The notes below the pieces were generated by a model. It did no database searches, was not told the DNA's origin, and worked only from the letters and a program-made list of their open reading frames with translations. Positions 23,801 to 38,800 of a stretch of DNA of 64,000 nt are shown piece after piece. The position numbers were made by a program, and so were the translations under genes. Each line of letters starts with the position of its first letter. Position 1 is the first letter of the stretch. This DNA is from Trichomonas tenax (taxonomy: Eukaryota; Parabasalia; Trichomonadida; Trichomonadidae), in assembly GCA_023091735.1 (NCBI GenBank), contig JALKBU010000010.1, positions 81,645-145,644 of the forward strand. Direction: 5' to 3'.

Positions 23801-26800
23801 TTGCTCACTGACAAGAGATGACATTGCAGAATCTGATGTCATTGTTGCATCGGATTCATCGGCGCCTTGGAACTTTGAAGCAAGAGACATTGTGCTTCCT
23901 GATAACTCATTATGAACTGATTTATCCTTCATCTCAGACTGTATTGTGAAAGAATTAGACTTTGACTGTGTCTTGAGAGCACTGGATGAATCTGTTGATG
24001 CTGCATAGAACATATCACCAGAAAATGATGAAACATCTCTTTCGACTTCCATCATCATTGAGTCTTCACCTGATTGGATTGATTGTCCAACTGATGATGC
24101 CTCGTTTTGATTAATGAAGTAGTTGTATCTTCTATCCTTGATTTGTTTTTCAATCTCTGATTCGCTGATTGTCTGATCGACCGTGTGCTGTGAGTTATCA
24201 GATAAGTTGAAGGAGAATCTTGTGGAATTCTTTGTTGTGGAAGCATCAATCATGATTTGGGATGCGGACGCACTTGAAGTGTCAGTATAAGATTCACTGT
24301 ACTCGGGCTGATATCTATCAACCTTGGAACGGATTGAAAGTACGGTAGATTCAGAATCACCTGACTGAGGAGTGATTGCCTCTGAGAAGAATGAACTTGG
24401 GTCTTCAGATGCATACTTGGCATCATAGTTTTCTTGATAAACAGAAAGAAGGCTTTCCTTCACTTGCTTTCTACCATTCTTAACTTGGAGGTTAAGCTTA
24501 TCGGCTGGGATAGCTTTCTGATTGCCGAATCTATCCATTTCACTATCGCTTGTTGTGACATCTGAGTAGAACAGAGAAGGCTGCTCTGAGTGGATGTTGA
24601 TAGTTGTTGACAAGTCAGAGGATTCTGATGAATGACCAATGTGTTCAGATACGAGTTTAACAGAAACTGATGGTTCAGTAACTTCACTCTTTGATACAAC
24701 AATACGCTTTGAATCGGAGGATGAATCAATATTGGATTGCTCATGTCTACTTTGTGACTCAGATATAGAAGAAACCGTTTGAGATACAGATGAAAGGGAG
24801 TCGTCAACTGTCCTACGAGCAGTGAGGGATTCACTCTCATTCTTTGGTTTGCGGTTGATTAAATCAATGTTAGACAATCCCTTATTCTTATCATTGGCAG
24901 GCTTTTCACGTCTGCTGACAATGCTTTGGAGTTCTGACTCTTCGTTAGATGAATCAAATCTTGCAGAATTCAATGTAAATGAAATTGAAGATTCATCATC
25001 TGATGCTTGAGATTTCTGAAATTTACCACGCTTGGAATCAATATTCATACTGGAAGACTGAGAGCTTTGATAAGCTGCACGAGCAACAGGATTGACTTTA
25101 ACACCGTCTTCGTCACTTATTTCATCAGCCATTTCATGCTTCGAAATTGACTCTGATTGAGATGTGACTGTGACTGATAGAGAATCAAGTTCAGAGATCT
25201 CAGACTGTTCGCTGTGTTGTAAATTTGGTTGATTGCGTGGTTTGCGATTTGCATCTTGTTCGGACTCGTTAACTTCGCGTTTCTTGATTGGTGAATTCTC
25301 GCTTGCAAGTGATTCAAGAATAGAAATTTCATCGCTGACACTTTCAAGCTTAGAGTTCAATGTTGATTCATCTTCACAGTCAACTTGCGACTCATATAGT
25401 GACTTTCCTGCCTTGTTAATGTGGCTCGATAAGTTTGTCATGTTACTGCCCTCATCTGATTGATTCTTGACAACTCTCATGCGTGGAACATTGCAGGAAG
25501 ATGATGACATTGAATTGGACTGCTCATGCTTTAATTCAGCAATTGAAACATTAGATACAGTGGTAATTGATGAATCGAGTTCATCATGGACTTGTTGCAA
25601 CTCAATGATAGACTCTGGTTGATTCCTTTGCTTAGCTTCTTCTTTTGTGAACAAATCTTTACAATTCTGACGACCGAGATAAACTTCTGAATGAAGAGAA
25701 TCTAATTCTGATTCGCTCATATTTGATGATGATTCAGAATTACGAGTGAATATAGATTTGGCCTCTAATTCTGATTCATCCATGTGGGCACCTTTATCAG
25801 CTATTTGTGACTTGAGTTCAATATCAGATGATGCATCAATATCGCGTTTCTTTTGTTGAGCTGGTCTCACAATAGAAGATGATTTATCATCGGAATTTTC
25901 TGCTTCATGCATTGAGATAACAGAGGACTTTCTGGATTGAGTGATTGAGGAAGATGAAAGTTCATCATAGAATGCTGGTTGCATGTTGATAGACTTTGGC
26001 TCATTAAGTGATTTCATCTCGGATTTGTTTTCATTGAGATCCTTTGCTTTCTTCTTCATTGCGACTTTACTCATCAATGATTCGCCTTCGCTTGCAAATG
26101 AATCGGTATACTTCTCCATTCTTGAATTCAATAAGGTCATTGATGATTCTGGTTCTTCACTAATTAAGCTATTAGCATTAAATTCGCTATTTAACTTGAC
26201 TGACTCAGAGACTGATCTCTGCCTGGCTTGAACTTTGACTGGAATGAATTTCTCTTCAGATATGCTGTCTGCCTGCTCATGCTTGGATTGGCTTTGGCTC
26301 ATCATTGATGCTGTTTCATCATGAGAATCAAGTTCTGAAACAACTTTCTTCTCTGACTGTATTGACATTGGTTCGGCACGAGATTTGAATGATTTTTTAT
26401 CATTGATTGATTTGTCGCCTTTTCTCTTCATTGCAACTTCGCTCATCAAAGACTCTAAGTCATCGCCTGATGATGTGTATTCATCAGCACGCTTTGAGTT
26501 GAGTGTGATTTCTGACTCATCAAGTATGCTTTCACTCATATTAGCTTGGAGTTTCTCTGATTGCATCTTGAATGAAATTGATTCTGAAACTGGAACTGCT
26601 TGTTGCTTGATATCACGTCTCATTGGGATATCTGATTCAATGTCATTTTCTTGCTCATGCCGTGCTTGAGATTGACTTGCTGATGTGACAGAGATTGAGT
26701 GTGATGAAAGCTCGGAAACATCAATCTTAGATGCTTGAACTGATTCTTGTCCAGCACAAACTTTATGGGATTTTTCAGCTTCAGAAATATCACTTGCCTT

Positions 26801-29800
26801 ATGGCGCTTGGCGACTTCGCTCATAAGTGAATCAAGATCAGAAACCTCAGAAGCATTTTCTGCACGAGCAGAATTAAGTGTAATTGAAGATTTGGCAATA
26901 CTTGATGATGATTCATCTCGGAAATGACGTTCACTTGCCATGTAGAAGTTTGTGGATTCACTAACAGATGACTTGGATTTCAAGTCGCGACGAATCTCCT
27001 GAGCAGTGTCTTCAGAGACTTCTGATGGAGGAGCTTCATGCTTAGATGCGCTTTGGCCAACACCAGAAACGGTGAAGCTTTCGGAATCAAGTTCTGAATC
27101 AAGATCTAAAAGGTGCTGTGCTTCGGAGATAATATAAGTTGGAACAACATTAGCCATACGCTGTACCTGCGAAACGCTCTTGTCATCATTACGACGATTT
27201 CTCTGAGCAACTTCACTAACAAGTGAATCAAGATCAGAAATCTCATATGCATCTTGTGCGCGAACTGAGTTGAGTGTAATTGACGACTCTGCGACACTTG
27301 AAGATGACTCGCTTGCAGCTGGATGCTCGCTAGTCATATTAAATGTTGTAGATTCACTAACAGATGACTTAGATTTCAAGTCGCGACGAATCTTTTGTGT
27401 TGTATCTTCGGAGACTACTGATGGTGGTGCTTCATGCTTCGATGAGCTTTGGTTGACTCCGGACACAGTGAAGCTCTGTGAACTTAGTTCGGAGGTATTT
27501 AATTGAACACTTACTATTGATTGGGGACCAACTTTCGGCTTGAATCTTCGAGAAACATCATCAGCATCAGATTTGGACTGTTTCTTCTTCTGACTAACCT
27601 CACTCATTAATGATTCCATGTCACTAGACTCAAGAACATCAATACGTTGTGAGTTAAGTGTCATGTCTGAATCGTTGATATCGGATGATGAAATTGATTT
27701 GTGAATCTTCTCGGATGAGAATTTGTATGAAATAGATTCTGATTTGGCTGCTTGAACATTCTGGATTTCGCGTGGCTGTGGAACATCAGAACTAAGTAAG
27801 TTCTTTTGTTCATGGACAGATTTGCTATGGCTCTGTGATGAAACTGTTTGACTCTGAGATGATAACTCTGAGATTCCTTGTTTCTCAGAAATGATGGAAT
27901 CTGGATTTGCCTTCTGTTTGTAATTTGCAGCATGATTATCATCCATCTTTCTTTGCTTCTTGTGCCTTGCAACTTCGCTCATCAAAGATTCCATATCACT
28001 TGAATCCATTATGTCAACTCTCATTGAATTCAATGAATCTGCTGTTGACTCAGAGTCAGAATTTTCCAAATTCTTCGCTCCTAATTGTGAAACTAACTGA
28101 TATGAAACAGACTCTGACTTAGCTTTGTCAGCTTTAATATCACGTCTAACCTGGACATCAGACTCTATTGAAGCTGGAACTTCGTGCTTAGAAGCACTTT
28201 GACTAACACCAGACATTGTGAAGCTCTCGGAGGTAATTTCTGAGATAGCTGTTTGCTTTGAATCATCAGATTCTGGACCAGTTTTCATCTTGCGCGATTT
28301 GTTGTCTTCATCATCTTTGCAAAGCTTCTTCTTTATTGCAACTTCACTCATAAGAGACTCCATGTCACTAGAATCCAGAACATCAATTCTCTTTGAGTTG
28401 AGTGATATATTATCTTCACTATCTGATTCAGAAATGTCGGCCTTAATCCTCTGAGATTGCATCTGATATGATTGAGACTGCGATTTATCAGCCTTGACCT
28501 TCAGTTCACGTGGAACTTGGATATCAGAGCTGAGGCTATCGGCTTGTTCGTGTACAGACTTTGATTGGCTTTGGGATGAAACTGTCTGTGTCATTGATGA
28601 GAGCTCTGACATTCCCATACGTTCAGAAATGATTGATTCTGGCGATTCAGTACGATTTGGTGATTGAACATCTGATTCGTTTTGTTTCTTGTGTTTCTTC
28701 TTCATAGCAACTTCGCTCATTAATGAATCCAATTGGCTATCATCGATGACATCAATTCGCTTTGAATTGAGAGAGATTGATGATGGTTCGGTTTCATGAT
28801 CAGATTCATTGTTTGTTGTTGTAAGTGCCACTGTAGATGATTTGGATTGAGGCTTGACTTCTCTTTGTTTCTGAATTCTCTCGCTGCTTGGTTCGTTCTC
28901 TTGTTCGTGTGTTGATTTAGACTGGCTCTGTGAAGTTACACAAATTGTTGCTGAAGAAAGATCTTCCAGGTCACCACGTTCAGATATTACTGAATCTGGA
29001 CCACCTGCAGCATTACGAGATTTGGATTCACTATCTTTGGCTCTCTTTCTCTTCTTCATTTCGACTTCACTTACGAGAGACTCCAATACACTGTCAGATG
29101 GATATTCATCGAATCTTCTCGAATTAAGTGATGTCATTGAAGATTCTGATTCCGATTCCTTAGCGTGGAATGACTTATCTTTGATTGTCATTGTTGTAGA
29201 GTTGAATTGATCAACCTTAACATCTCTTCCTGTTGGGCGAACTTCGGACTCTATCTCACAGTTTTCTTGTTCATGCTTTGACTGAATCTGGCTCATTGAT
29301 ATGACTGATTGATCAGCAGATGACAATTCAGATAAATGCTGCTGCGAAGAAGAAATAGATGATGGAGTATCTGCTGGTTTACAGGAAGATGATTCATTTT
29401 TAAATTTCATGTTTCCGTGCTTGACTCCACTCTCTGATTCAATTGTTGTTATTGTGCTATATCCAACATTGTCTGACACTGGTTTGGAAGCCAATGATGA
29501 TGGGCTGAGAGAGGCAGTAGTTATTTTCTCTGTGTTAACAGTGATGCTTGAAACAGTGTTGTTTGGCTCAGAAGTATCAGTGACACCAATAAAGGATAAT
29601 TCAACATCGCGATTGTTGATGTTCCAAACCCTTGATGGAGATTCTATAGTTATTGAAGAACTATAATCAGAATCAGTGTACGTTGCACGCTCTGCAGCAA
29701 CTTTCTGCTCATATAAAGCACGCTTTTGTTTGATCTGCTCTGTTGTTACCTCCTCTGAATCAATGTTGCTCAGATTATCAGAAAGGTTGAAAGCGAAATG

Positions 29801-32800
29801 TTCTGGCATTTGAGTTTTTTCAACAGTGATGGTTTCTGGACCGACTGATGAATAGTCAGAGTAGTATGAGTAGTATTCATCGCTCTGATGCAATGGTTCT
29901 CTTTCATCAAGCGACTTATTATCAATTATTGAAGAGTCTCCTTGAATAACATCATCGACACCAGCAATTGCAACAGAATTCAAACTTGCTGTTGATTCAG
30001 CACCTGAAGAAGCTTCCTTTTCTTGTTTGGATAGGATACTTGAACTCCAGAATGAACTTGTTGTAGATTTTTCGCTCTCGAGAAGAAGCATAGCTTCACC
30101 AGCTTGAACGACTCCATCTTGAGCAATTGCCTTTTGTTGTTTTTCAGCTTCTTTATCCAACTTTTTCGAGTGCTCAGTTGAAAGTGAATCTGTTGTTGTA
30201 GAGAATCTTTCAGATATGAGCATTGTTGATGTGGAAATACTTTCGGCATCACTGTTACCCTCGATTCTTGTTTTGACACTTTCTAACTTAGAATCAAATG
30301 AGTTATTGTATCCTTTCGATTGCAAAGAATCGACCATTGATCCATCCTCTCTTCCTTTCATCTTGTTATTTGAAACCAGAGTCTGACTTGTTTCTGGTTG
30401 TGTGAATGATGACTTGGATCTGGATGAAACTGTTGTAGAAGATGGTTCATCATCCATTGTTGGCTCGCTATCCATAATCATATGTCTGGAAAGCAAATTG
30501 AAAACAGAGGAAGCTGAAATAGAAGCATTGCCTCTTCTTGACTTGATTGAGTTGTTACTGGCGACAGAGCGATGCTTCTTAAAGTGTGCAGAACTTGCTA
30601 ATGACTCAAGCTGTTCATCAGTAAGCATTGATGTATGTGCTGACTGTGTTGTGAGGTCTTGAGTTGTAGTTGTCGATTCGTTGCTTCTAGCCTTGATAAT
30701 GGAAATGATGGATTGACCTGTAGGGCTTAATGTTGATGGATCGAATCCTCTGGATTTCATATCTGCTGAAACGTTGTCACCTTCTCTGGCATGAACAATA
30801 CCTTCTGTATGAAGTGATTCGCTGATACTCGATGATTGTTCTGTTTCACTTCTGGATGTCTTCAGAGTCATAGAAGATGAAGATGATGACTCAGAGCCTG
30901 ATTTATTCTTTGCATTGACTTGTGAAATGATATCACTCAGTGAGTCTGTGAATGAAATTGAAACGGATTTGCGTGTCTTAACAGATGAATCGCCAGCTGA
31001 TGATTTCATTGCATGCTTTCTTGAAACATCTGAAACAAGAGATTCAAGAACTGATTCTGAATCGACTGTGCTTTGTGTAGATGATGAAAGATTAAATGAT
31101 TCTGTCGCTGAACCCATTTGAGACTTTGGATTAACGCGAGAAGCAATGTCAAAGTTCGAATCAGAAATCGACACTTGAGATGATGTGTTTGGAGCCTTTG
31201 AAGAAAGTTTGCTGAAATTAGAATCACTTACATCTCTTCTGGCCTTCTTCTTTTGTCCAACTTCTGAAACAAGAGAATCAAGAATTGAATCAGAAATCAT
31301 TTCTTCTGTTGGAATGGTTTCAGATACTTTCGTCATCAAAGTGTTTGCAGTCGATGTCTTGCTCGTATCTGATAATCTCATTTCTCTTGCAATAATTTGA
31401 TTACCATTTTGGGAATCCTCCGACTGTTTGGATTTGAATTTACGAGAATCGAGACCTGACATCGATGACTGAACTTCAAATACTTCATCTGAATGGGGGC
31501 GTGAAACCAATTGTGATTTTTCTGTCTTTGCAGAAGTTTCTAATTCTCTTCTCTTCCTCTCACCAACTTCAGAAATCAATGAATCAATAAAAATTCCTGA
31601 ATCAGATGGTCCTGTGCACATATCTGTTGTAAGTGTGTTGATATTCGAAGTCGAAACAGTGTTTCCTTCATTCATCTGTGAGTGAAGATTGATCGTTGAA
31701 GATGATGTATTTGGTTGAGTTGTATCTCCTGTGATAAGAGACTTAGATTCACTTGTTGGAGCTGATGCTTTAGATAACTCTGCTCTTGTCATAAGAGAAC
31801 GCTTTGATGCACGAGAATCTGAATGATCTTGTGAAGAACTTGTAGAATCTAGTTGAATTGTTGTTGATTCTTGACTAAGTGGCTTTCCGTCAATCTTGGA
31901 ATGAATATCAATTGCCGAGTCAACATTAAATGATCTATTCATTGATGAGCCAAGTTTCGTTGATAATCCACTCTTGGTTGATTGATCCATATTAAATTGT
32001 GATCTCAACTCGCGATCAACGACTGTTTTATCAGACTGAGACATATCCTTTGTTGCCAATACGCTTCCGCCCATAGAAGAAGAATCAAGGTTGTCGAAAT
32101 CAGATTCATCTGGTTTCTTTGATGAAAGAGAATTATCTTTGCTTGAATGTTCTGTTCCAACAAGATACTTCTTTGATACCTGTGATTCGATTGATTCTGT
32201 GGCTTTCTCTGTTGATGCATCAGAATCAAACAATCTCGAGCGATTGCTGATGTCAGCAGAAGCTTCGGATACAGAAATATCTTTCTTGAATGGATTATGC
32301 TTCGAAATAACAGATTGCTGTTGTCCTGTAGCAGAAGCTGATTCTGATCCCAATCTCGAGCCAATTTCTGATATTGATGATCCTTCTGTTAATGGTCGCA
32401 TCATCTTTGATTCGATATCTGTTCCTGTTGTTGTGGATTCTTCGAAGTCAGAGCGCCCAGATATAAGTGTAAAGGCTTCTGACTTTGATGACACCGATAC
32501 TTCTCTTGGAGCAAGTTGTTTTTTGCGTGTTGACTTGACAGATTCAACATCTGAAACAAAGACGTCACTTTGAGAATCAAATCTATCGAGATTAGAGTTA
32601 AGAGAGCTAATTTCAGACTTTGATTCTGCTTGAACAAACATTCTTGATTCGATTGATGTTCCAGCTGCTGATTCAGAAGCAGTTGAGAATCTGCTGGAAA
32701 GATTGGAGATTGATGAATCAGAAGCTGACATTCCGGCTTGAGAATTGGACTTTGGTTTCTGATTTCTTTTTCCTGTCTTTGACCTAATGGAGTCGAGTTC

Positions 32801-35800
32801 GGAGAATAATGATTGATTGGAGTCATCACCAATTCTTGAATCAAGAGTATCGATTGTAACGCCTGAGCTATCTGGAATGAATGCAATATCCTTTCTCGAG
32901 TAGATAGAATCATGGTTTGATTCTGTGGAAACATCACTGAAACCGCCATGTGTAACATTTGACTGTGAAGCTGTTGAATCAGAGATATTTGAAGGATGAT
33001 CTGAGAACAAATTCTCTTTGGTTGAAATAAGAGAGTTGATTGATGAAACTTCTTGTTCACTTGTTAATTTCTTGAGTCTCTTCTCTGAATCAAGTGTTTC
33101 CATTGTACTTGCACTTTCATAGCTTGATGAATCATTTGCCATTGATTTAACAGATCCGAATATTCGCGATGAATCCTGGCTGACGTCGTAGACTACCGAT
33201 AGGTTGGAAACCATCTGAGAAGGATCTGTTGTTGTGCTAACCTCACTAAAGAGATTCTCTTTAACAGAAGTCATCTGAATTGACTCAGAAACTTCTGACT
33301 TTCCTTTCTTCCTTCTGTCTCGTTCTGTTTCAAGAGATTCGAGATCGCTTAGTGAAGAAATGTGGGAAGAAGATTCTTCCTTCATTGATTCTATAGTTGT
33401 TTCCATCTCCTTTGATGAAGAAGAACGATGAGAAGCGAGAGCAGAATTGATGGACATTCCTTCTGATGTGTGCGATCTGGACTGATCTGAGAAAAGATTT
33501 CCTTGTCTGGAAATAATAGAAAACTGTTCTGTTTCACGCTCTTTCTTCTTCTTTCCAACTTCAGACTCAAGTGAATCGAAGTCACTAAGTGAGGCTGTTT
33601 CAGAATCTTCACTGATGGCGCTCATCGAATTGATTGTTGAATCACCCATCGTTGATGATGAAGATCTACCGCTGACAAAACGAGAATTAACTGAAATTCC
33701 TTCTGATGTCTTTGATAGCGAAGGCTCAGAAAAGACACTAAGATGGGACTGAATGTTGATAGACTCAGATGTTCGATCTCTTGCATTCTTCTTCATCTTA
33801 GCATCAGAAACTAATGTATCAGACATTTCGTTCTCAGACAGTGATGAATATGATTCTGAATCTGCTGTGATCATTGTTGAAGGAACTGTGGAAGCAGACT
33901 TAGTAGAAGCAGAACGTAAATTACTGTTGATTGAGTAATCCATCATTGAAGATGTCGTCTTTGTAGAATGCGATTCCATCTCTGTTTGTATTGTAAGATC
34001 CTCAGTTTGTCTGTTAGATGGTCTTCCTTTCCTCTTTGCTTCAGAAACGATAGAATCCATCATTGATTCACGACCGGATGTTTCGCTGTAAGTCATTCCC
34101 GTTGTCAGTTCACCTGTTTGAGAAACTGATGATGATGCCTTGGAACCTCTCATTGAGTCTATTGTAGCAATTGTCGTTGAAGTAGAAGAAACACCGGAAG
34201 AACGTGATTGGAAAGTCATGATTGATTCCATTTCAGACTTTGTACGGCTTCCATCTCTCTTCTTCTTGTTCTTGGAAATAAGATCGTCATCACTCATATC
34301 GAGAGACTCTGACTCTGATCTGTCAACGCCTAAAGTGTGAAGATTTGGAAGGTCTGAATCAGTTGAAGACAAATCTCTTCCGAATTTATCACTGCCAAGA
34401 GTGGATAAATACGACAAACTGCTCGTTGTTGATCTTGTTTCATCCTTCATTGTATTCAAGTCTTCATTAGTTGTAGACTCCTTTCCTTGTCTGAAATGTT
34501 CCATTGTTAATATCGATGAAGGATTTGAAGACTCATCAAGAGTGTTTTCATATGAATTGTTATATGTCTTCATTGTGGAAATATCGGCATCGAACTCGGT
34601 TCCTGATCTTGTAGCACGCTTTGAATTGATTGTGACTGACATTGATTGCGATGTTGATGGTTCTCTTGTATACTTGATAGTGTTAAATGTATTATCTTGA
34701 TCAATATCAGTATCAAGGTGCTGTCTGATTCTCGAAATGATTGATTCCTGTTGAGACTCATCTTTCGAGCGTGGATTTGGTTGATACAAACGGGAATTGA
34801 AAGACTTTGAGTGGTCCCTTGTCGACATTATATAATTTCTGCGTGACTGGCGTAATGATATAACAGAATTTGGTTCAATGCTTCCATATTCTGTTTCCAT
34901 GACTTTGTTTCTTGTCATCATTGTATCCTGACTTTCATCAGATGAAGAAGAATCGAGCTGTGATCTCATCCTTGATATAAGTGTGTCATCAGCAGATTCA
35001 TCAGTTGGATCTCGCTTAGCAAATGTTCTTGTTGCGAAAGTTCCTGTTAATTGAGAAGAATAATCGCGATAGTTTTTAGATACATTTCTTGTGGACATAG
35101 AATCAGCTTCGTTGTCAGCATCCTCTGTGCCTGTCATTCTTGTTCTTGATTCCGTCCTCATCGTACTCATTTCGGAACCATTTGTTGTATTCTGTGTACG
35201 GTGATGTCTAGAAATCATTGTTTCATCGAATTCGTCATCAGTGCTCTTTCTGTTATGTGCGCGATAGACGAGAGTGCTGATTGAGCCTTGCTGTGTTGGT
35301 ATCTTTGAGCTGACTGACTGGCGGTGAGATATAATTGATTCCTGATCAACATCGCGTGATTCTGTGCCATTACGGCGAGCATATGACTTAAGTGTGGTGT
35401 TGTCGCTTGTGTTAGTGAATGATGAAACGTTTTCGTTAATCCTAGTAATGATTGTTTCATCCATTAGTTCAGCATCAAACTCTTGAATGTTTCTCATTGA
35501 TTTCCTTGACACAAGTGAGTTTTCAATGCGATCTGCAGTTGCTGTTCCTGTCTTTCTGGCTCTTGAACGAACAGAAGATCTATCGTCATCATCTTCGGCA
35601 ATTGATTCAATCTGTTCATTGATCTTAGACAGGAGAGTTTCATCCATAGCTGACTCGTTGAATGTATAATTGTTGTTATAACGAGATCCCATTGTTCCCG
35701 AGATTGTTGACATTGATTTGTGACTTCTATTTTGCTTACGTGAATATATAGTATCTGCTTCATTGTCGGCATCTCCAAGAGTTCCTGTATATCTATTACG

Positions 35801-38800
35801 GGATCTCACTGTGCTTGTATTGTCACCAAATATCATTTCGTCATTAGCAACGGCTCTTGACTTTGATTTCATTGATGTGTTATCTTCTTCGTCTTCATCA
35901 TCCATTTGAAATTTGTTTCTTGAGCGAATTGTGCTTACATTGTTGTTGCCATAAGATATTTCATCTTTGGTGCCTCCCTTTGATCTTAATGTAGAAACAC
36001 GAGAGTTATCAAAAGTATCATTATCGCGTGAATATTTGTTTTGTGATTTAATTGTGTCTGTGTTATTTTCGTATGATTTTTCATCTTTTGCACCGTATTT
36101 AGACTTGATTGTATTGTCATCGTCTGCTTCAAAATCATCCTCATTTTCATATTTGTTGTGAGACTTGATTGAATTTCCGAATGACATTTCATCCTTTGCC
36201 TGTGCACGTGACTTAGAACGTAATGTAGAATTTGATGTGTTATCTTTCATTGACTTGCAGCTGTTCTTTGATTTAAGTGTATTGTCTTCATCAGAATCTG
36301 ACTCATTAAATGGAGCATTCCTTGATCTTGGTGTTTTGGCTGATGTAGCATTTGATGATTTAGTTTTTCCTTTCTTTGATTCAATCGAATCGATTTCGTT
36401 GTCTTCATCTTCGTATTTAGCATTATGATGCTTTCTCAAACTTGCGACTGGCTTTGTCTGGATTTCTTCATCATCGCTCTCCTCTTCTAATGCTTCTGAA
36501 TACTTGTTTGGCTTTAATGATGACTTTCTTGTTTTGATTGTGATATCAAAGTCATCATCACTGCTATTGTTCTTCTTTCCTTGTTTGGATTTGAGTGTTG
36601 TGTCATCAGAATCGCTTTCTTTTGTCTTTCTGCTTGCCTTTGATTTAAGTGTTTTATCATCCATATCCTCAGCAGTTGCCTGATACTTCATCGAAAACTT
36701 CGACTTAGGAGACTTGTTGTCTATATCAGCAGCATCTTTATATTTGTTGGCAGACCTGGACTTTAATGTTTGATTATCATCATCGTCGTCGTTATCACCT
36801 TTGTATTTATCTGCAGATCGTGATCTGATGAAATGGTCATCTGTGACACCTGACTTATATTCAGCTCCTCTTGACCTTAGCATTCCAGCATCAGAATCAT
36901 CAGCACTTCCCGATCTATTCTTCTGAGTTGTAAATTTTGTTTTAAGAGGCTTTGACTCAGAATCATCAAGACTGCTTGATCTGTACTTGTTTTTTCTTGA
37001 TGCAAGGCTGGCTGCAGATGATGTTGGACGTTTTCTTGTGATAGAAATTTTCTTTTCAGTAAGTTCGAAATCGTAGGAATCAGATTCATCACTGCTATCA
37101 GAACTTTCAATGCTTTTCTTTGACTTTCTTGATGACTGTTTGGATGCTGATGTGCTAACGTGATATTTAATTGATTTAACAGACATTACATCACCAACTG
37201 ATGCATCATCGTCCATAGCATCTTCATCGCTCTCGTAGAAATTCTTGCGAGCTGACTTGTAGAATCCCTTCTTGCTTGCCTTTTCATCATTAAGAACACG
37301 TTCTAAAGACTTGTTCATATCATCAGCTGCTTTTCTGCTTCTTGCATCAAGAGAAATTTTGTTATTCTTCGATTTCTTTCTGTTTGTTAAATATGAACCA
37401 ACAATTGTTTTCTTTGCTTTTGTTTCTTCGTTGATTGACATATTGATTGATGAAGAGTTCAATATATCAGGACCTCTGAATATCATTTGGTCCAGATTCC
37501 TGTTTGTTGCTTCATTTAAGCCCAAACTTTCTGATGTATCATTTTGCGATGATTTCTTTAGCCTTTTCTTATTCTGATCAAAGTATCCTTCATCTGTTAA
37601 TGTAACTAAGTTGTCAAGATCCTGAATGATCTTATTTCTGCGTTCTTCTTTCTCTAATTTCATGATATCTGCGTTTGGAATATCAGAAAGTGTTTGAATC
37701 ATCATATCATCAATAGAATCGATATTGTCAATTTCTGGTTCTTCGATTTCGACGGCTTCCGCTTGCTTTTTCTGTTTCTTTTTGCGAAGTTGTGGTGTTT
37801 TAACGTTTTCGATGATTTCTTCGTCCATTGGCGATGGTTCATCAATTTGCAAATCTCTGATACTGTCAATATGTGATTTAGCGACAGACATTTTATCGGC
37901 GAATGTTGATTGATCTGGTGTCAGTAAAATTGAGTCTTGATGCTTCGGAGGAACGAAGTTTGTAATGGGAGAATTTGGTGCAACAAAAAGTGGCGATAAA
38001 TCAATGAAGCCTTTTGTAGACTTGGAATCATAGACTCCAAATGATACTGTTGGCTCTGGTGATAATGGTTTATTTGTTGGAATAACAGATCTTGCTTGCG
38101 ATTTAACTTTTTTGACTTTTTTCTTCGGTATTGGCTTTATATCGCTTTCTGGTATAGGATCTGCGAAACTTGATGAAATATCGAGATTTTGTAATTCAAT
38201 TGACTGTATTTCGTTATTTTCTATCTGATTAATTATATCATTTTGGAATTCTGATGCTATGTCAGATGTAGATTCAATACTATTTTCTAAATTTGAAAAA
38301 TCAATGTTAATTGGTGAAGCATAAGCAAATTGTGGTATATCGATTATGATTTCTTTAGATGCATCCATTATAAACTGATTCAAAATATCATCGTAATTAT
38401 TCGCTAATGAGCAGATTCGTTGAATAAAATCGTCTGTATTTAAAAAGAAACGTGTTTTATTAACATAATTTGTAATATTGTAGAACGAAGATTCATCTAA
38501 GTGAATCGAAATATACCTTTCACCTTTATAATCTGATATTGCATAAGTTAATTGTGGAATATGTTTAGTATATTTCGTAACAAAACATATAATTAAGTGT
38601 TTTGTCGATACTATTCTTGGTTTTGACTGTGATCCTTTCGAAAATACTAAGAAAAAGTTCAAATTATTTGATTTTGATTGCAAATCTTCTGTGATTGATT
38701 GGAAATTTGCCTTTGATTTTGTTTCCATATCTGTCCAGAAACTCTCATTTTCGATAATTGAGGAAATTTCTGTTTCAGATACAGAGGAAGTTAAGCTTCC

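Noticed and set aside
11695..37913. Many plus- and minus-strand ORFs of 60-250 codons across the giant gene
   Set aside because: Low-complexity Ser-rich coding DNA leaves the other frames open; these ORFs have the expected biased composition and no domain.
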